A stretch of 64,000 bases of DNA from JAXLQL01 sp046331625 (GCA_046331625.1 JAXLQL010000001.1:248001-312000); one strand, 5' to 3'; positions 52,828-60,763 are shown, counted from the first letter of the stretch. Notes: a model not told the origin generated them from the letters alone. Numbers and translations are program-made.

Positions 52828-53700
52828 TTACCCTGCGAGGGCTTTGCGAAGCTTCGGCAAGTTGGCGAGTTGCTCGGCGTCGAGCGTTGGATAGCTCATC
52901 TTCAGGTCGCGTAGCGTTTCGATGATCACGCGAGACACGATCAACCGGGTCTGCGGCTTGTGGTCAGCAGGGACCACGTACCAAGGCGCGTAATCGGTGC
53001 TGGTGGCGGACAAGCACTCTTCGTAGGCCGACTGGTATTGGTCCCACAAGGCGCGCTCGTCGAGGTCGCGTGCGTTGAACTTCCAATTCTTTTTCGGATC
53101 GTCGAGGCGTTCGAGAAATCGCTTGCGCTGCTCTTCCTTTGACACGTGAAGGAAGAACTTGAGCGTACGCGTGCCGTTGTGGTGGAGGTGGCGTTCGAGC
53201 TGCACCATCGACTTGTAGCGCTCTTCCCAGAAGTCCTTTTCGTCGAGCGTTTCCTGCGGGAGGCTCTGTGCTTGCAAGATGTCCGGGTGGACCTTCACCA
53301 CCAGGACCTCCTCATAGTAGGAGCGATTGAAGATACCGATGCGGCCGCGTTCGGGCAGCCGGCGGACGGCGTTCCAGAGGAAGTCGTGGTCGAGTTCTTC
53401 GGGTCCGGGGTGTTTGAAGCTGAAGACCTGGCAGCCTTGCGGATTGACGCCGGACATGACGTGCTTGATGACGCTGTCTTTGCCGGCGGCGTCCATGGCT
53501 TGGAAGATCAGCAGGAGCGCGAAGCGGTCATCGGCGTAGAGCAGATTTTGGAGCTCGCTGAGCTCTTCCACGTGCGCGGCTTGAGCTTCGGCGTACCGTT
53601 CCTTCGAGTCGAAGAGGGGCTCGGCGGCGGTGGGAAATTTGGAGAGCTTGACGCGGCCGCCAGGGCGGACGCGGTAGTCGCCGGTGTCAATTTTGGGCAT
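52828..53700 (-). CDS. ppk2: Polyphosphate kinase 2 family protein
   Basis: 290 aa. PPK2 motifs: LLIFQAMDAAGKDSVIKH (Walker A-like), SFKHPGPEELDHDFLWN and the lid RIGIFNRSYYEEVLVVKVHP, ending WYVVPADHKPQTRLIV. Such enzymes use polyphosphate to phosphorylate nucleotides (class assignment not attempted). Likely energy or nucleotide salvage. Stands alone between repeats. Confidence 0.93.
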   Translation of the reverse strand: MPKIDTGDYRVRPGGRVKLSKFPTAAEPLFDSKERYAEAQAAHVEELSELQNLLYADDRFALLLIFQAMDAAGKDSVIKHVMSGVNPQGCQVFSFKHPGPEELDHDFLWNAVRRLPERGRIGIFNRSYYEEVLVVKVHPDILQAQSLPQETLDEKDFWEERYKSMVQLERHLHHNGTRTLKFFLHVSKEEQRKRFLERLDDPKKNWKFNARDLDERALWDQYQSAYEECLSATSTDYAPWYVVPADHKPQTRLIVSRVIIETLRDLKMSYPTLDAEQLANLPKLRKALAG

Positions 53701-53791
53701 GCCTTCACGATAGCGCCTGGATCGGGGCCTGCACGCTCAGACTGCCGAGGGTCTTTGGGACACTCGCGTCGCATGGCACGTTGGTCCGGCG

Positions 53792-53830
53792 GCGGGACTG
53801 AAGTCCCGCGCAGACTGAAGTCTGCCCCAC
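53792..53830 (+). repeat. Dispersed palindromic repeat, full-length
   Basis: Core GCGGGACTGAAGTCCCGC (53792-53809), second palindrome GCAGACTGAAGTCTGC (53810-53825), then CCCAC. Identical over its whole length to the copy at 60764-60802. A more decayed copy follows around 53915-53970. Both are between ppk2 and the UXS gene. Confidence 0.88.
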
Positions 53831-53976
53831 AATCGCGTGTGAGCCGTCTTTGTAGCCGATGCTCGAGACCTGAATGCGAAATGGGCACACTACGAGCGCA
53901 GTGCCCCCGATCTGAAGCGGGACGCAAGCCCAGCGTCAGCTGAAAGCCCGCTGAAGCCCGCGCTACAAGCAGGTTC

Positions 53977-54936
53977 TCAGTCAGCGTGCGCGCCTACCGC
54001 CATCTGTGACGTGATCTTGCGGAAGTACTCGATGGTTTCGCGGAGGCCGGTGTCGAGTTCGACGACAGGTTCCCAGCCGAGCAACTGTTTGGCTTTCGTG
54101 ATGTCGGGCTTGCGGCGCTTGGGATCGTCTTGCGGGAGTGGGTGGAAATCGATTGGAGCGTTGCTGCCCGAGATCTTCTTGATGCGCTCGGCGAACTCGA
54201 GCATGGTGAGTTCGAGCGGATTGCCGAGGTTCACCGGATAGCGCTCATCGGACTGCATGAGCCGGAAGAGGCCATCGACGAGATCACGCACGTAGCAGAA
54301 GCTGCGGGTTTGGGTACCGGTTCCAAAAACGGTGAACGGCTTGTTGCGGAGAGCGGAGTCGACAAAGGCGGGCACGACGCGGCCGTCATCGAGCTGCATA
54401 CGGGGACCGTAGGTATTGAAGATGCGCGCGATGTTGGTGCGCAGGCCGTACTTGCGATGGTAGGCCATGGTGATTGCTTCGGCGAAGCGCTTGCTCTCGT
54501 CATAGCAGGAGCGCGGCCCGACCGGGTTCACGTTGCCCCAGTAGGTCTCCTTCTGCGGATGCTCCAGCGGATCGCCGTAGCATTCCGAGGTGCTAGTCAG
54601 CAGAAAGCGGGCGTTCTTGCGACGAGCGAGCTCGAGCAAGTTTTGACAGCCGATGGAGCCGACCTCGAGCGTCGCGATGGGATGCTCCATGTAGTCAATG
54701 GGACTAGCTGGCGATGCGAGGTTGGCGACGATTTCCACGGGGCCTTCGACGTCAAAAGGCTTGGTCACGTCCTGTTCGCGGAACTGGAAGTGTGGATTGC
54801 CTTTCAAGTGAGCGAGATTGTCCGGGGAACCGGTGATGAAGTTGTCGAGGCCGACGACCTCATGGCCTTCCGAAAGCAGGCGGTCACACAAATGGGAGCC
54901 GATGAAACCGGCGGCTCCGGCGACGACTATGCGCAC
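53977..54936 (-). CDS. UDP-glucuronate decarboxylase (UDP-xylose synthase) family
   Basis: 319 aa extended SDR. GAAGFIGSHLCDRLL cofactor motif, STSECYGDPLEHPQ, catalytic YDESKRFAEAIT (Tyr-x-x-x-Lys), and the family-typical NIARIFNTYGPRM and GTQTRSFCYVRDLVDGL. It converts UDP-glucuronate to UDP-xylose for surface glycans. Divergent from the FadF-like gene. Confidence 0.9.
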   Translation of the reverse strand: MRIVVAGAAGFIGSHLCDRLLSEGHEVVGLDNFITGSPDNLAHLKGNPHFQFREQDVTKPFDVEGPVEIVANLASPASPIDYMEHPIATLEVGSIGCQNLLELARRKNARFLLTSTSECYGDPLEHPQKETYWGNVNPVGPRSCYDESKRFAEAITMAYHRKYGLRTNIARIFNTYGPRMQLDDGRVVPAFVDSALRNKPFTVFGTGTQTRSFCYVRDLVDGLFRLMQSDERYPVNLGNPLELTMLEFAERIKKISGSNAPIDFHPLPQDDPKRRKPDITKAKQLLGWEPVVELDTGLRETIEYFRKITSQMAVGAHAD

Positions 54937-55028
54937 GAACCCTCCTCTAGACGCTTTGTATCCTTCATCTTATCGTATCGGCCAAAACCGGGGTTTTCAT
55001 GACCGGGTGCATGGTACATTCAGACGTT

Positions 55029-56855
55029 ATGGAACATCCGGCTCCGCTCGAAACGGTCCTGTTTGCGTTCGTATTGGCGGCGTCGGCGTATCTGTTTTGG
55101 ATGCGGTTCGGGCGAGTGGTGGCGCGGATCCGCGGAGCGCGGCAGGACCCGGGATGGAGACTCGAACCGGTGGGAGCGCGCATCCGGGACTTTGTCTGGG
55201 AGGTGGCTCTACAGGGCAAAGTGATCCGCGAGCGGCCGTTGCCCGGGATCGCGCATGCGTTCTTGTTTTGGGGGTTCTGCGCATTCGCTTTGGTGACGCT
55301 CGATCACTTGGCAGCGGGGTTCGGGTTCCGGTTGCTGGCGCGTGATGGCTGGTTCGGGCGGGTCTACTTCTTCCTGGCGGCGTGCTTCGGGGTGGTGGTT
55401 GCGGTGTCGATCACGGGACTGGCGGTGCGGCGGTTCTTGGTTCGGCCTCGATGGCTGGGAGCGAAGGTCTCATGGGAGTCCGGCATTATCGCGGGCTTGA
55501 TCTTGACGCTGATGCTGACCTACCTAGCCGATTACTTCGGAGGGGGGAGCCGGATCGTGTGGTGGATGCATACGCTGGCGCTGGCGGTGTTCCTGCCGTT
55601 GGTTCCGCATACCAAGCACCTTCATCTGGTGTTGAGTCCGGCATCGGTGTTCCTCTCGCGGGGTGGGTTCGCGAAGATTCCACCGCTCGAGGGTGACGAC
55701 GACATCGGGCTTGAAACTGGCAAGGACCTGACGCAACTGGCGGCGCTGCAGGCGTACTCGTGCGTGGAGTGCGGCCGCTGCACGGAGCACTGCCCGGCGA
55801 ACAACACCGGGAAGGAGCTCAACCCGAAGGAGATCATTCTCGGGGTGCGCGGGTTCTTGAACGAGTTCGGTCCAGGTGGAGCGGAGCCGTTGTTGGGCAC
55901 GCATCTTTCGCAAGAAGCAATTTTCCAGTGCACTACTTGCGGCGCGTGCGAGAACCAATGTCCGGTAGGGGTAGAGCATCTACCTATCATCGTGGGCTTG
56001 CGCAGGGGCGCTGTGAACTCGGGCAAGTGGGAGGACGACTACGGGACGAAGCTGTTCCTGAACCTAGAACGGAACGGGAATCCGCTGGGGATGGGGTCGG
56101 GCGAGCGGGACAAGTTCGTGAAGAAGGTCGAACTGCCGCTCTACGATGGGACGCAGGAATACTGTTTGTGGCTGGGGTGCATGGGCGCGTATGATCCGAG
56201 GGGGCGCGAGATCGTGCAGGCGTTGGTGGAGGTGATGCGGCATCTGGGGGTGACGTTCGGAGTCCTGAAGAAGGAGCGCTGCACGGGCGATGCGGCGCGG
56301 CGGCTGGGCAACGACCTTTCGTTCGGGCAGTTGGCGGAGCAGAATCTCGAGACGCTGCGGCAAGGCAAGGTGCAGAAGATGATTTCGATTTGCCCGCACT
56401 GTGTGCGCACGATTTCCGAGGACTGGAAGGAGTACGGGGAGCCACCTCCGATAGAGCATCACAGCGAGTTCCTGGCGCGGCACCGGGGCCGGTTGGCTCC
56501 GAGCGGGACGGCGGGGACGAAGGTGGTGTTTCACGATCCGTGCTACTTGGGCCGGTACCGGGGCGTGTACGAGGAACCGCGACAGGTGGCGGCGTTGGCG
56601 GGTGAGGTGGTGGAAGTGAAGCGGTCGGGGTCGCGGTCGTTTTGTTGCGGTGCGGGTGGGGGGATGACGTTCCTGGGCGAGGAGAAAGGGACGCGGGTGA
56701 GTGCGGAGCGGGCGGGCGAGTTGGCGGGATCGGGGGCGGATGTGATCGCGGCGGGGTGTCCGTTCTGCCACACGATGTTGCGGGATGCGTTGGGGGGGAA
56801 GAAGCTGGTGGACTTGGCGGAGATTGCGGCAGCGGGGGTGAGAAGGGAGGGGTGA
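55029..56855 (+). CDS. Membrane (Fe-S)-binding oxidoreductase, FadF/HdrD-like
   Basis: 608 aa from ATG 55029. Five N-terminal helices (about 5-210) resemble the haem-b-binding NarI-like part. Two 4Fe-4S motifs follow (CVECGRCTEHCP, CTTCGACENQCP), then two CCG domains (CLWLGCMG, RCTGDAARR, HDPCYLGR, SFCCGAGGG, CPFCHTML). This layout matches FadF and ETF:quinone oxidoreductases that link acyl-CoA oxidation to quinone, but no etfAB or acyl-CoA dehydrogenase is in the window. Followed by tRNA-Lys. Confidence 0.87.
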   Translation: MEHPAPLETVLFAFVLAASAYLFWMRFGRVVARIRGARQDPGWRLEPVGARIRDFVWEVALQGKVIRERPLPGIAHAFLFWGFCAFALVTLDHLAAGFGFRLLARDGWFGRVYFFLAACFGVVVAVSITGLAVRRFLVRPRWLGAKVSWESGIIAGLILTLMLTYLADYFGGGSRIVWWMHTLALAVFLPLVPHTKHLHLVLSPASVFLSRGGFAKIPPLEGDDDIGLETGKDLTQLAALQAYSCVECGRCTEHCPANNTGKELNPKEIILGVRGFLNEFGPGGAEPLLGTHLSQEAIFQCTTCGACENQCPVGVEHLPIIVGLRRGAVNSGKWEDDYGTKLFLNLERNGNPLGMGSGERDKFVKKVELPLYDGTQEYCLWLGCMGAYDPRGREIVQALVEVMRHLGVTFGVLKKERCTGDAARRLGNDLSFGQLAEQNLETLRQGKVQKMISICPHCVRTISEDWKEYGEPPPIEHHSEFLARHRGRLAPSGTAGTKVVFHDPCYLGRYRGVYEEPRQVAALAGEVVEVKRSGSRSFCCGAGGGMTFLGEEKGTRVSAERAGELAGSGADVIAAGCPFCHTMLRDALGGKKLVDLAEIAAAGVRREG

Positions 56856-56881
56856 GGTTCCGTGCTATACTGAGTCGATAA

Positions 56882-56957
<76 letters not shown>

Positions 56958-56969
56958 CTCAAACTCCAC

Positions 56970-58571
56970 TCACGCCTTCGCGTCGGCTGAAGCCGAGAGT
57001 TGTGCCCAATCGAGGCCGAAGCGAGCGAGGTATTTCCTCAACCGATCCGCATCATTCGTGCTCGACCTCCTGCCGCGCGAGGCTCCGAACAATTTCCGGC
57101 CCGCCTCGGAAAGCGACTTTGATCGGCGGCAGACCTCGATCACCGGCCCCAGTTGAACGCGGTCGAACAGGTCCATCTCCGCCAAACGCTCGGCTCCCAG
57201 TAGATCGAGGAGTGAATCTTCGGTCGCCGCCGTAGAACGAGCGGGGCGCCACGACCGTTCGAGTCGGCCGATCTCTTCGGCGACCGTATCCACCGAAATC
57301 CGGCCACCAAACGACAACGTCGCCATGCGTGAGACGGCCGCGTTGAGGTCGCGGAAATTGCCCCGCCACTCGGCCGCCGGAGACAGCGCGAAACCGAGGA
57401 ACCGCTCGCGCGCCTCCTTATTGAACGTGATTTGACGGCCCGACTTGCGGGCCAACTGGTCAAGCTCGAACTCGAGGTTCGGCTCCAAGTCTTCGGGCCG
57501 CTGTTGCAGGCCAGGCAGTGTGAAAGTCCAGAGGTTGATGCGCGCCAGCAGATCCTCGCGGAAACAGCCTTCGTGAACCGCGGCAAACAAGTCGCGATTC
57601 GTTCCCGCGATCAGTTGGAAGTCGCTCTTCGACTCGCGGTCGGAACCCATGGGAAGAAACGTCTTCTCCTCGAGCGCGCGAAGCAGCATCGCTTGCTCGT
57701 CGAGCCCGAGTTCTCCGATCTCATCCAGGAACAGAACTCCGCCGTCGGCCGTGCGCAGCAGGCCTGCGCGGTCCTGCAATGCTCCGGTGAACGCGCCTTT
57801 CCTGTGGCCGAACAAGGTAGACATGGCGCCATCGCCGCGCAGGGTCGCGCAGTTGACGTCTACGAACTCGCCCTTCGCCGCATGGCGCAGCTTCTTCAGC
57901 TCGAAGATTCGCTTGGCGAGCCGCGATTTTCCGGCGCCGGTGGGACCCATCAGCAAGAGCGGATCGCGAGTCGCGATCGCCACTTGCTCGATCCGCTCGA
58001 TCAACCGGTTGAACGCCGCATTGCGCGTTTCGATCCCGCCCTTGAGGAACGAAGTGCCCTCACGTTGCACCTGCTGGAAGCGGGAAGCAATCCGGTCATA
58101 CCGCGAAAGATCGAGATCGATGACCTTGATCTTGCCCGGCCCGCTGCGGTCGCGCTCGGGTGAGGCTTGTAACAGCCGGCCAGAGAGCCAGTGCGACTCG
58201 GTGAGCAGGTACAGGCAAATCTGGGCGACGTGTGTGCCGGTGGTGATGTGGATCAAATAGTCTTGCGTGTCGTCAAACTCGTAGCCCTTGGCGAAGTTGA
58301 ATAGGGCTTCGTAGACTCGCTCGAAGTCCCAGGGATCGCCGAAGTCGATGACGTGGAGCCGCACCTCCGTCTCAGGCGAGACGGTCTGGATGTCGCGCCT
58401 AATCAATTCCGCGAGCGCGGTTTCCTTCAAGCCATGGAGGAGTTCGAAGCGTCCGACGATGAGGTCGGGCTGCCGGCAAATCGCCACCGACGGTCGCCAT
58501 GTCTGCCAGCGATCGGCGCTTTTGCCTTGATCGAGGGTCGTGCCCAGGAGGCCGATGACCGTGAGACCCAT
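56970..58571 (-). CDS. rtcR: RtcR, sigma-54-dependent activator of the RNA repair operon
   Basis: 533 aa from ATG 58571, chosen because relatives begin with a strand like MGLTVIGLLGTTLDQG; the open frame upstream is not conserved. Residues 1-180 form a CARF domain. The AAA+ domain has Walker A GPTGAGKS (209-216), the sigma-54 contact loop GAFTGA (259-264) and Walker B GGVLFLDEIGE (277-287). The C-terminus has a helix-turn-helix (SLSEAGRKLFGASRG). In known systems RtcR senses RNA ends bearing a cyclic phosphate or tRNA halves and activates rtcBA. It is divergent from the Ro60 gene, with the sigma-54 promoter between them. Confidence 0.96.
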   Translation of the reverse strand: MGLTVIGLLGTTLDQGKSADRWQTWRPSVAICRQPDLIVGRFELLHGLKETALAELIRRDIQTVSPETEVRLHVIDFGDPWDFERVYEALFNFAKGYEFDDTQDYLIHITTGTHVAQICLYLLTESHWLSGRLLQASPERDRSGPGKIKVIDLDLSRYDRIASRFQQVQREGTSFLKGGIETRNAAFNRLIERIEQVAIATRDPLLLMGPTGAGKSRLAKRIFELKKLRHAAKGEFVDVNCATLRGDGAMSTLFGHRKGAFTGALQDRAGLLRTADGGVLFLDEIGELGLDEQAMLLRALEEKTFLPMGSDRESKSDFQLIAGTNRDLFAAVHEGCFREDLLARINLWTFTLPGLQQRPEDLEPNLEFELDQLARKSGRQITFNKEARERFLGFALSPAAEWRGNFRDLNAAVSRMATLSFGGRISVDTVAEEIGRLERSWRPARSTAATEDSLLDLLGAERLAEMDLFDRVQLGPVIEVCRRSKSLSEAGRKLFGASRGRRSSTNDADRLRKYLARFGLDWAQLSASADAKA

Positions 58572-58659
58572 ATCCAATAGTATAAATCCATATCCCAATA
58601 GATCGCCTCCTGCGGTCGAGCCGGCCGCCATGGCTCCTTGTTTTCAACAACTTAAGATA

Positions 58660-58675
58660 TGGCACGGGCATTGCA
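58660..58675 (+). promoter_or_regulatory. Sigma-54 promoter of the Ro60-Y RNA-rtcBA operon
   Basis: TGGCACGGGCATTGCA matches the -24/-12 consensus TGGCAC-N5-TTGCA exactly, with correct GG-GC spacing. Transcription would start about 10-12 bases downstream, about 20 bases before the Ro60 ATG at 58705. The adjacent RtcR carries GAFTGA, which explains activation of this site. Confidence 0.93.
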
Positions 58676-58704
58676 TTTGTATCCAGCGAAGAGAGCAACC
58701 GACA

Positions 58705-60282
58705 ATGGCAAACAAGAACATCTTCCAGACTCTGCGGGGAGCGCCCATCCCCAAGACCAATACGCGGAACGAAGAGCATGCGCCCGCCTACGCATTTGAG
58801 CCGCGCCAGGCGCTGGCGCAGTACGCCGCCACGGGCTGCTTCAGCCGGACGTTCTACGCCACGGCGCCGGAGCAGGTGGATCGCGTGCTGCAACTGTGCG
58901 GCCAGCTCGAGCCCGAGTACGTCGCGAAGGTGGCCATCTACAGCCGCAAGCAGTCGTACATGAAGGACATGCCCGCGCTTCTGTGTGCGTGGCTTTCGAC
59001 CAAAGACGCGCGCCTCCACGAGGCAGTCTTCACGCGGGTGATCGATTCCGCCAAGATGCTCCGGAACTACGTGCAGATTCTTCGTTCGGGCGTCGTTGGA
59101 CGCAAGTCACTGGGCTCAGCGCCGAAGCGCCTGGTGCGCGACTGGCTCGCGGGCCGCGACGAGGAAGCTCTCTTCGCCGGTAGCCCTGGCCAGAACCCGT
59201 CGATCGCGGACGTTTTGAAAATGGTTCACCCGAAGCCCGGCTCGCCGAAGCGAGAGGCTTTCTATGGCTACATGCTGGGCCGGCCGTACAAGACGGAAGC
59301 CTTGCCGCAGCTGGTCACTCAGTTCGAGCAGTTCAAGACGGGTGAGACGGTGGAAGTGCCGGATCTTCCGTTCACGATGCTCTCGTCGCTGCCGCTGAGC
59401 TCCAAAGACTGGATCGAGATCGCCAAGAACGCTTCGTGGCAGACGATGCGCATGAATCTGAACACGTTCGCGCGGCATGGAGTCTTCGCAAACGAGGGCT
59501 CCGCGCGGATGATCGCAGCGCGGCTGCGCAACGCCGAAGAGGTGAAGCGTACCCGCGTGTTCCCTTACCAACTGTTGACGGCGTATCAGAACGTTGATGG
59601 CGCTGTGCCGCAGGAGGTGAAGGACGCCTTACAAGACGCGATGGAGCTTTCTATCGCCAACGTGCCCGCGATCGACGGTCGCGTGGTCGTGTGTCCGGAT
59701 GTATCGGGCTCCATGTCGAGCCCGGTGACGGGACATCGCAAAGGTTCCACCAGCGCCGTCCGCTGTATCGATGTGGCGGCGCTGGTCGCGGCGGCCGTGG
59801 TTCGCAAGAATCCTGAGGCTGTTGTGTTGCCGTTCGAGGAAGCTGTGGTACGGGCGGATCTGAATGCGCGCGATAGCGTGATGACGAACGCCCAGAAGCT
59901 CGCTTCGATCGGCGGCGGCGGAACCAACTGCAGTGCACCCATCGCGCACCTGAATCGGCAGAAGGCAAAAGCGGACCTCGTGATCTTCGTCTCCGACAAC
60001 GAGTCGTGGGTTGACGCAGGTCTCGGCCGCGGCACCGCGCTGATGGCGGAATGGTCGGCGTTCCGGCAGCGGAATCCGCAAGCCCGTCTGGTGTGCCTGG
60101 ACATCCAGCCGAATCAGACCACGCAAGCAGTGGAACGCGCGGACATTCTGAACATCGGGGGATTCTCCAATCAAGTGTTCGAGGTCATCTCGGCGTTCGC
60201 TTCGGGGAAGCTCGAGGCGGATCACTGGGTTGGCCGGATCGGTTCCATTGACCTGAGTGAAGAGCTGCAGAGCGCAGCGTAG
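58705..60282 (+). CDS. rsr: Ro60/Rsr: TROVE domain RNA-binding protein
   Basis: 525 aa from ATG 58705; the frame is open further upstream, but the promoter at 58660 rules that out. TROVE HEAT-repeat ring (about 25-320): EYVAKVAIYSRKQSYMKDMP, PKRLVRDWLAG and MRMNLNTFARHGVF. The C-terminal vWA domain has an intact MIDAS, DVSGSMSS (D332, S334, S336), and later TNCSAP and FVSDNESW. Ro60 rings hold Y RNAs on the outer surface and misfolded RNA ends in the pore. The spacer to rtcB, 562 bases, contains three Y RNA candidates. Confidence 0.95.
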   Translation: MANKNIFQTLRGAPIPKTNTRNEEHAPAYAFEPRQALAQYAATGCFSRTFYATAPEQVDRVLQLCGQLEPEYVAKVAIYSRKQSYMKDMPALLCAWLSTKDARLHEAVFTRVIDSAKMLRNYVQILRSGVVGRKSLGSAPKRLVRDWLAGRDEEALFAGSPGQNPSIADVLKMVHPKPGSPKREAFYGYMLGRPYKTEALPQLVTQFEQFKTGETVEVPDLPFTMLSSLPLSSKDWIEIAKNASWQTMRMNLNTFARHGVFANEGSARMIAARLRNAEEVKRTRVFPYQLLTAYQNVDGAVPQEVKDALQDAMELSIANVPAIDGRVVVCPDVSGSMSSPVTGHRKGSTSAVRCIDVAALVAAAVVRKNPEAVVLPFEEAVVRADLNARDSVMTNAQKLASIGGGGTNCSAPIAHLNRQKAKADLVIFVSDNESWVDAGLGRGTALMAEWSAFRQRNPQARLVCLDIQPNQTTQAVERADILNIGGFSNQVFEVISAFASGKLEADHWVGRIGSIDLSEELQSAA

Positions 60283-60287
60283 AGGAA

Positions 60288-60319
60288 GGGCGGCGTCGCG
60301 ATGTTCGGCGGCGCCGCCC
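60288..60319 (+). other. Strong hairpin just after the Ro60 stop
   Basis: GGGCGGCG (60288-60295) pairs with CGCCGCCC (60312-60319) around a 16-base loop. No T run follows, so it is not a classical terminator. It may stop 3' decay of the Ro60 message or mark a processing point upstream of Y RNA 1. Confidence 0.6.
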
Positions 60320-60336
60320 GCAGAACAAATTTCGAT

Positions 60337-60407
60337 TGAGGCCGAATGCTCAACGGGACTACATTACAACTATGTCGCGTCTCGTTCGAAAACACTTGTC
60401 GGCCTCA
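60337..60407 (+). ncRNA. Y RNA 1 (Ro60-binding module only)
   Basis: Outer helix TGAGGCCGA (60337-60345) with TCGGCCTCA (60399-60407), a perfect 9 bp. It carries the Ro-type motif: 5' GGCCGAATG, 3' CACTTGTCGG. Inside are AACGGGAC/GTCTCGTT (60352-60359 with 60379-60386, one G-U) and ACAT/ATGT closing a 7-base loop. No T-arm or D-arm is present. The 5' motif fits the bacterial Y RNA consensus G-N-C-G-A-A-N(0-1)-G as I recall it. This is the simplest of three adjacent paralogues. Confidence 0.82.
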
Positions 60408-60416
60408 GACGTGGTT

Positions 60417-60470
60417 CGCTGAGGATGGGTACTGGTGGCTTGGGAAATCCGCCGGTACGCACCTTCAGCG
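60417..60470 (+). other. Long imperfect hairpin between Y RNA 1 and Y RNA 2
   Basis: CGCTGA (60417-60422) pairs with TCAGCG (60465-60470), and GTACTGG (60429-60435) with CCGGTAC (60452-60458, one G-U). The 6 bases between on each side are mostly paired. The loop is TGGCTTGGGAAATCCG. No Ro motif is present. It may be the 3' part of Y RNA 1, a spacer hairpin or a separate small RNA. Confidence 0.55.
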
Positions 60471-60473
60471 CGA

Positions 60474-60621
60474 AAGCTCGCGGCGAATGTGGAAGGAACT
60501 ACATGCTTTTTACGCCGATGGTTCCCGGTTCGAGTCCGGGTCGCGCGGTGGAGTCATCTGGCGCGCGGTAGCTCAATGGTAGAGCATCGAGTGTTTCTTC
60601 AAAGGTTGTCGCCGCGAGCTT
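60474..60621 (+). ncRNA. Y RNA 2 with a circularly permuted tRNA-like domain (YrlA type)
   Basis: A perfect 13-bp outer helix: AAGCTCGCGGCGA (60474-60486) with TCGCCGCGAGCTT (60609-60621). The 5' strand runs into the Ro motif GGCGAATG and the 3' strand follows TTGTCG. Inside, in this order, are the T-arm CCCGG-TTCGAGT-CCGGG (60524-60540), the acceptor 3' strand TCGCGCG (60541-60547), a 14-base loop, the acceptor 5' strand CGCGCGG (60562-60568, 7 bp with one G-U), TA as at tRNA positions 8-9, and the D-arm GCTC-AATGGTA-GAGC (60571-60585). CGAT (60516-60519) can pair with ATCG (60586-60589) where the anticodon stem would be. No CCA and no anticodon. Confidence 0.88.
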
Positions 60622-60661
60622 GGAATCGCAGGACTTGCCGCTAGACGGTTGACAGAATGGA

Positions 60662-60755
60662 CTGGCGAATGCCGGCGGGAGTACATGGTTCAGCGGGTTC
60701 GAACCCCGCCCTTGATGGAAACATCGAGGAATCTCTCGTCACCTGTTGTCGCCAG
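60662..60755 (+). ncRNA. Y RNA 3 with T-arm and capped acceptor-like stem
   Basis: Outer helix CTGGCGA (60662-60668) with TCGCCAG (60749-60755), 7 bp, again with GGCGAATG and TTGTCG as the Ro motif. Inside is a perfect T-arm GCGGG-TTCGAAC-CCCGC (60693-60709), directly followed by an 8-bp stem CCTTGATG (60710-60717) / CATCGAGG (60722-60729, one G-U) closed by a GAAA tetraloop. The 3' part (AATCTCTCGTCACC) shows no D-arm. It looks like a partial tRNA mimic derived from the Y RNA 2 type. Confidence 0.82.
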
Positions 60756-60763
60756 AACGAGCA

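Noticed and set aside
58572..58631. 20-residue N-terminal extension of RtcR
   Set aside because: Relatives start at the VIGLLGTTLD strand, and the extension is low-complexity.
58540..58704. Upstream extension of Ro60 (55 more residues)
   Set aside because: It covers the sigma-54 promoter and the start of rtcR and is not protein-like.
60524..60585. A normal tRNA gene in the Ro60-rtcB spacer
   Set aside because: T-arm and D-arm are both good, but the order is reversed, there is no anticodon arm and no CCA, and the unit is enclosed in a Ro-binding stem.
60562..60717. A tRNA formed by the D-arm of Y RNA 2 and the T-arm of Y RNA 3
   Set aside because: The sequence before the D-arm (CGCGCGG) does not pair with the sequence after the second T-arm (CCTTGAT), and the distance is about 100 bases.
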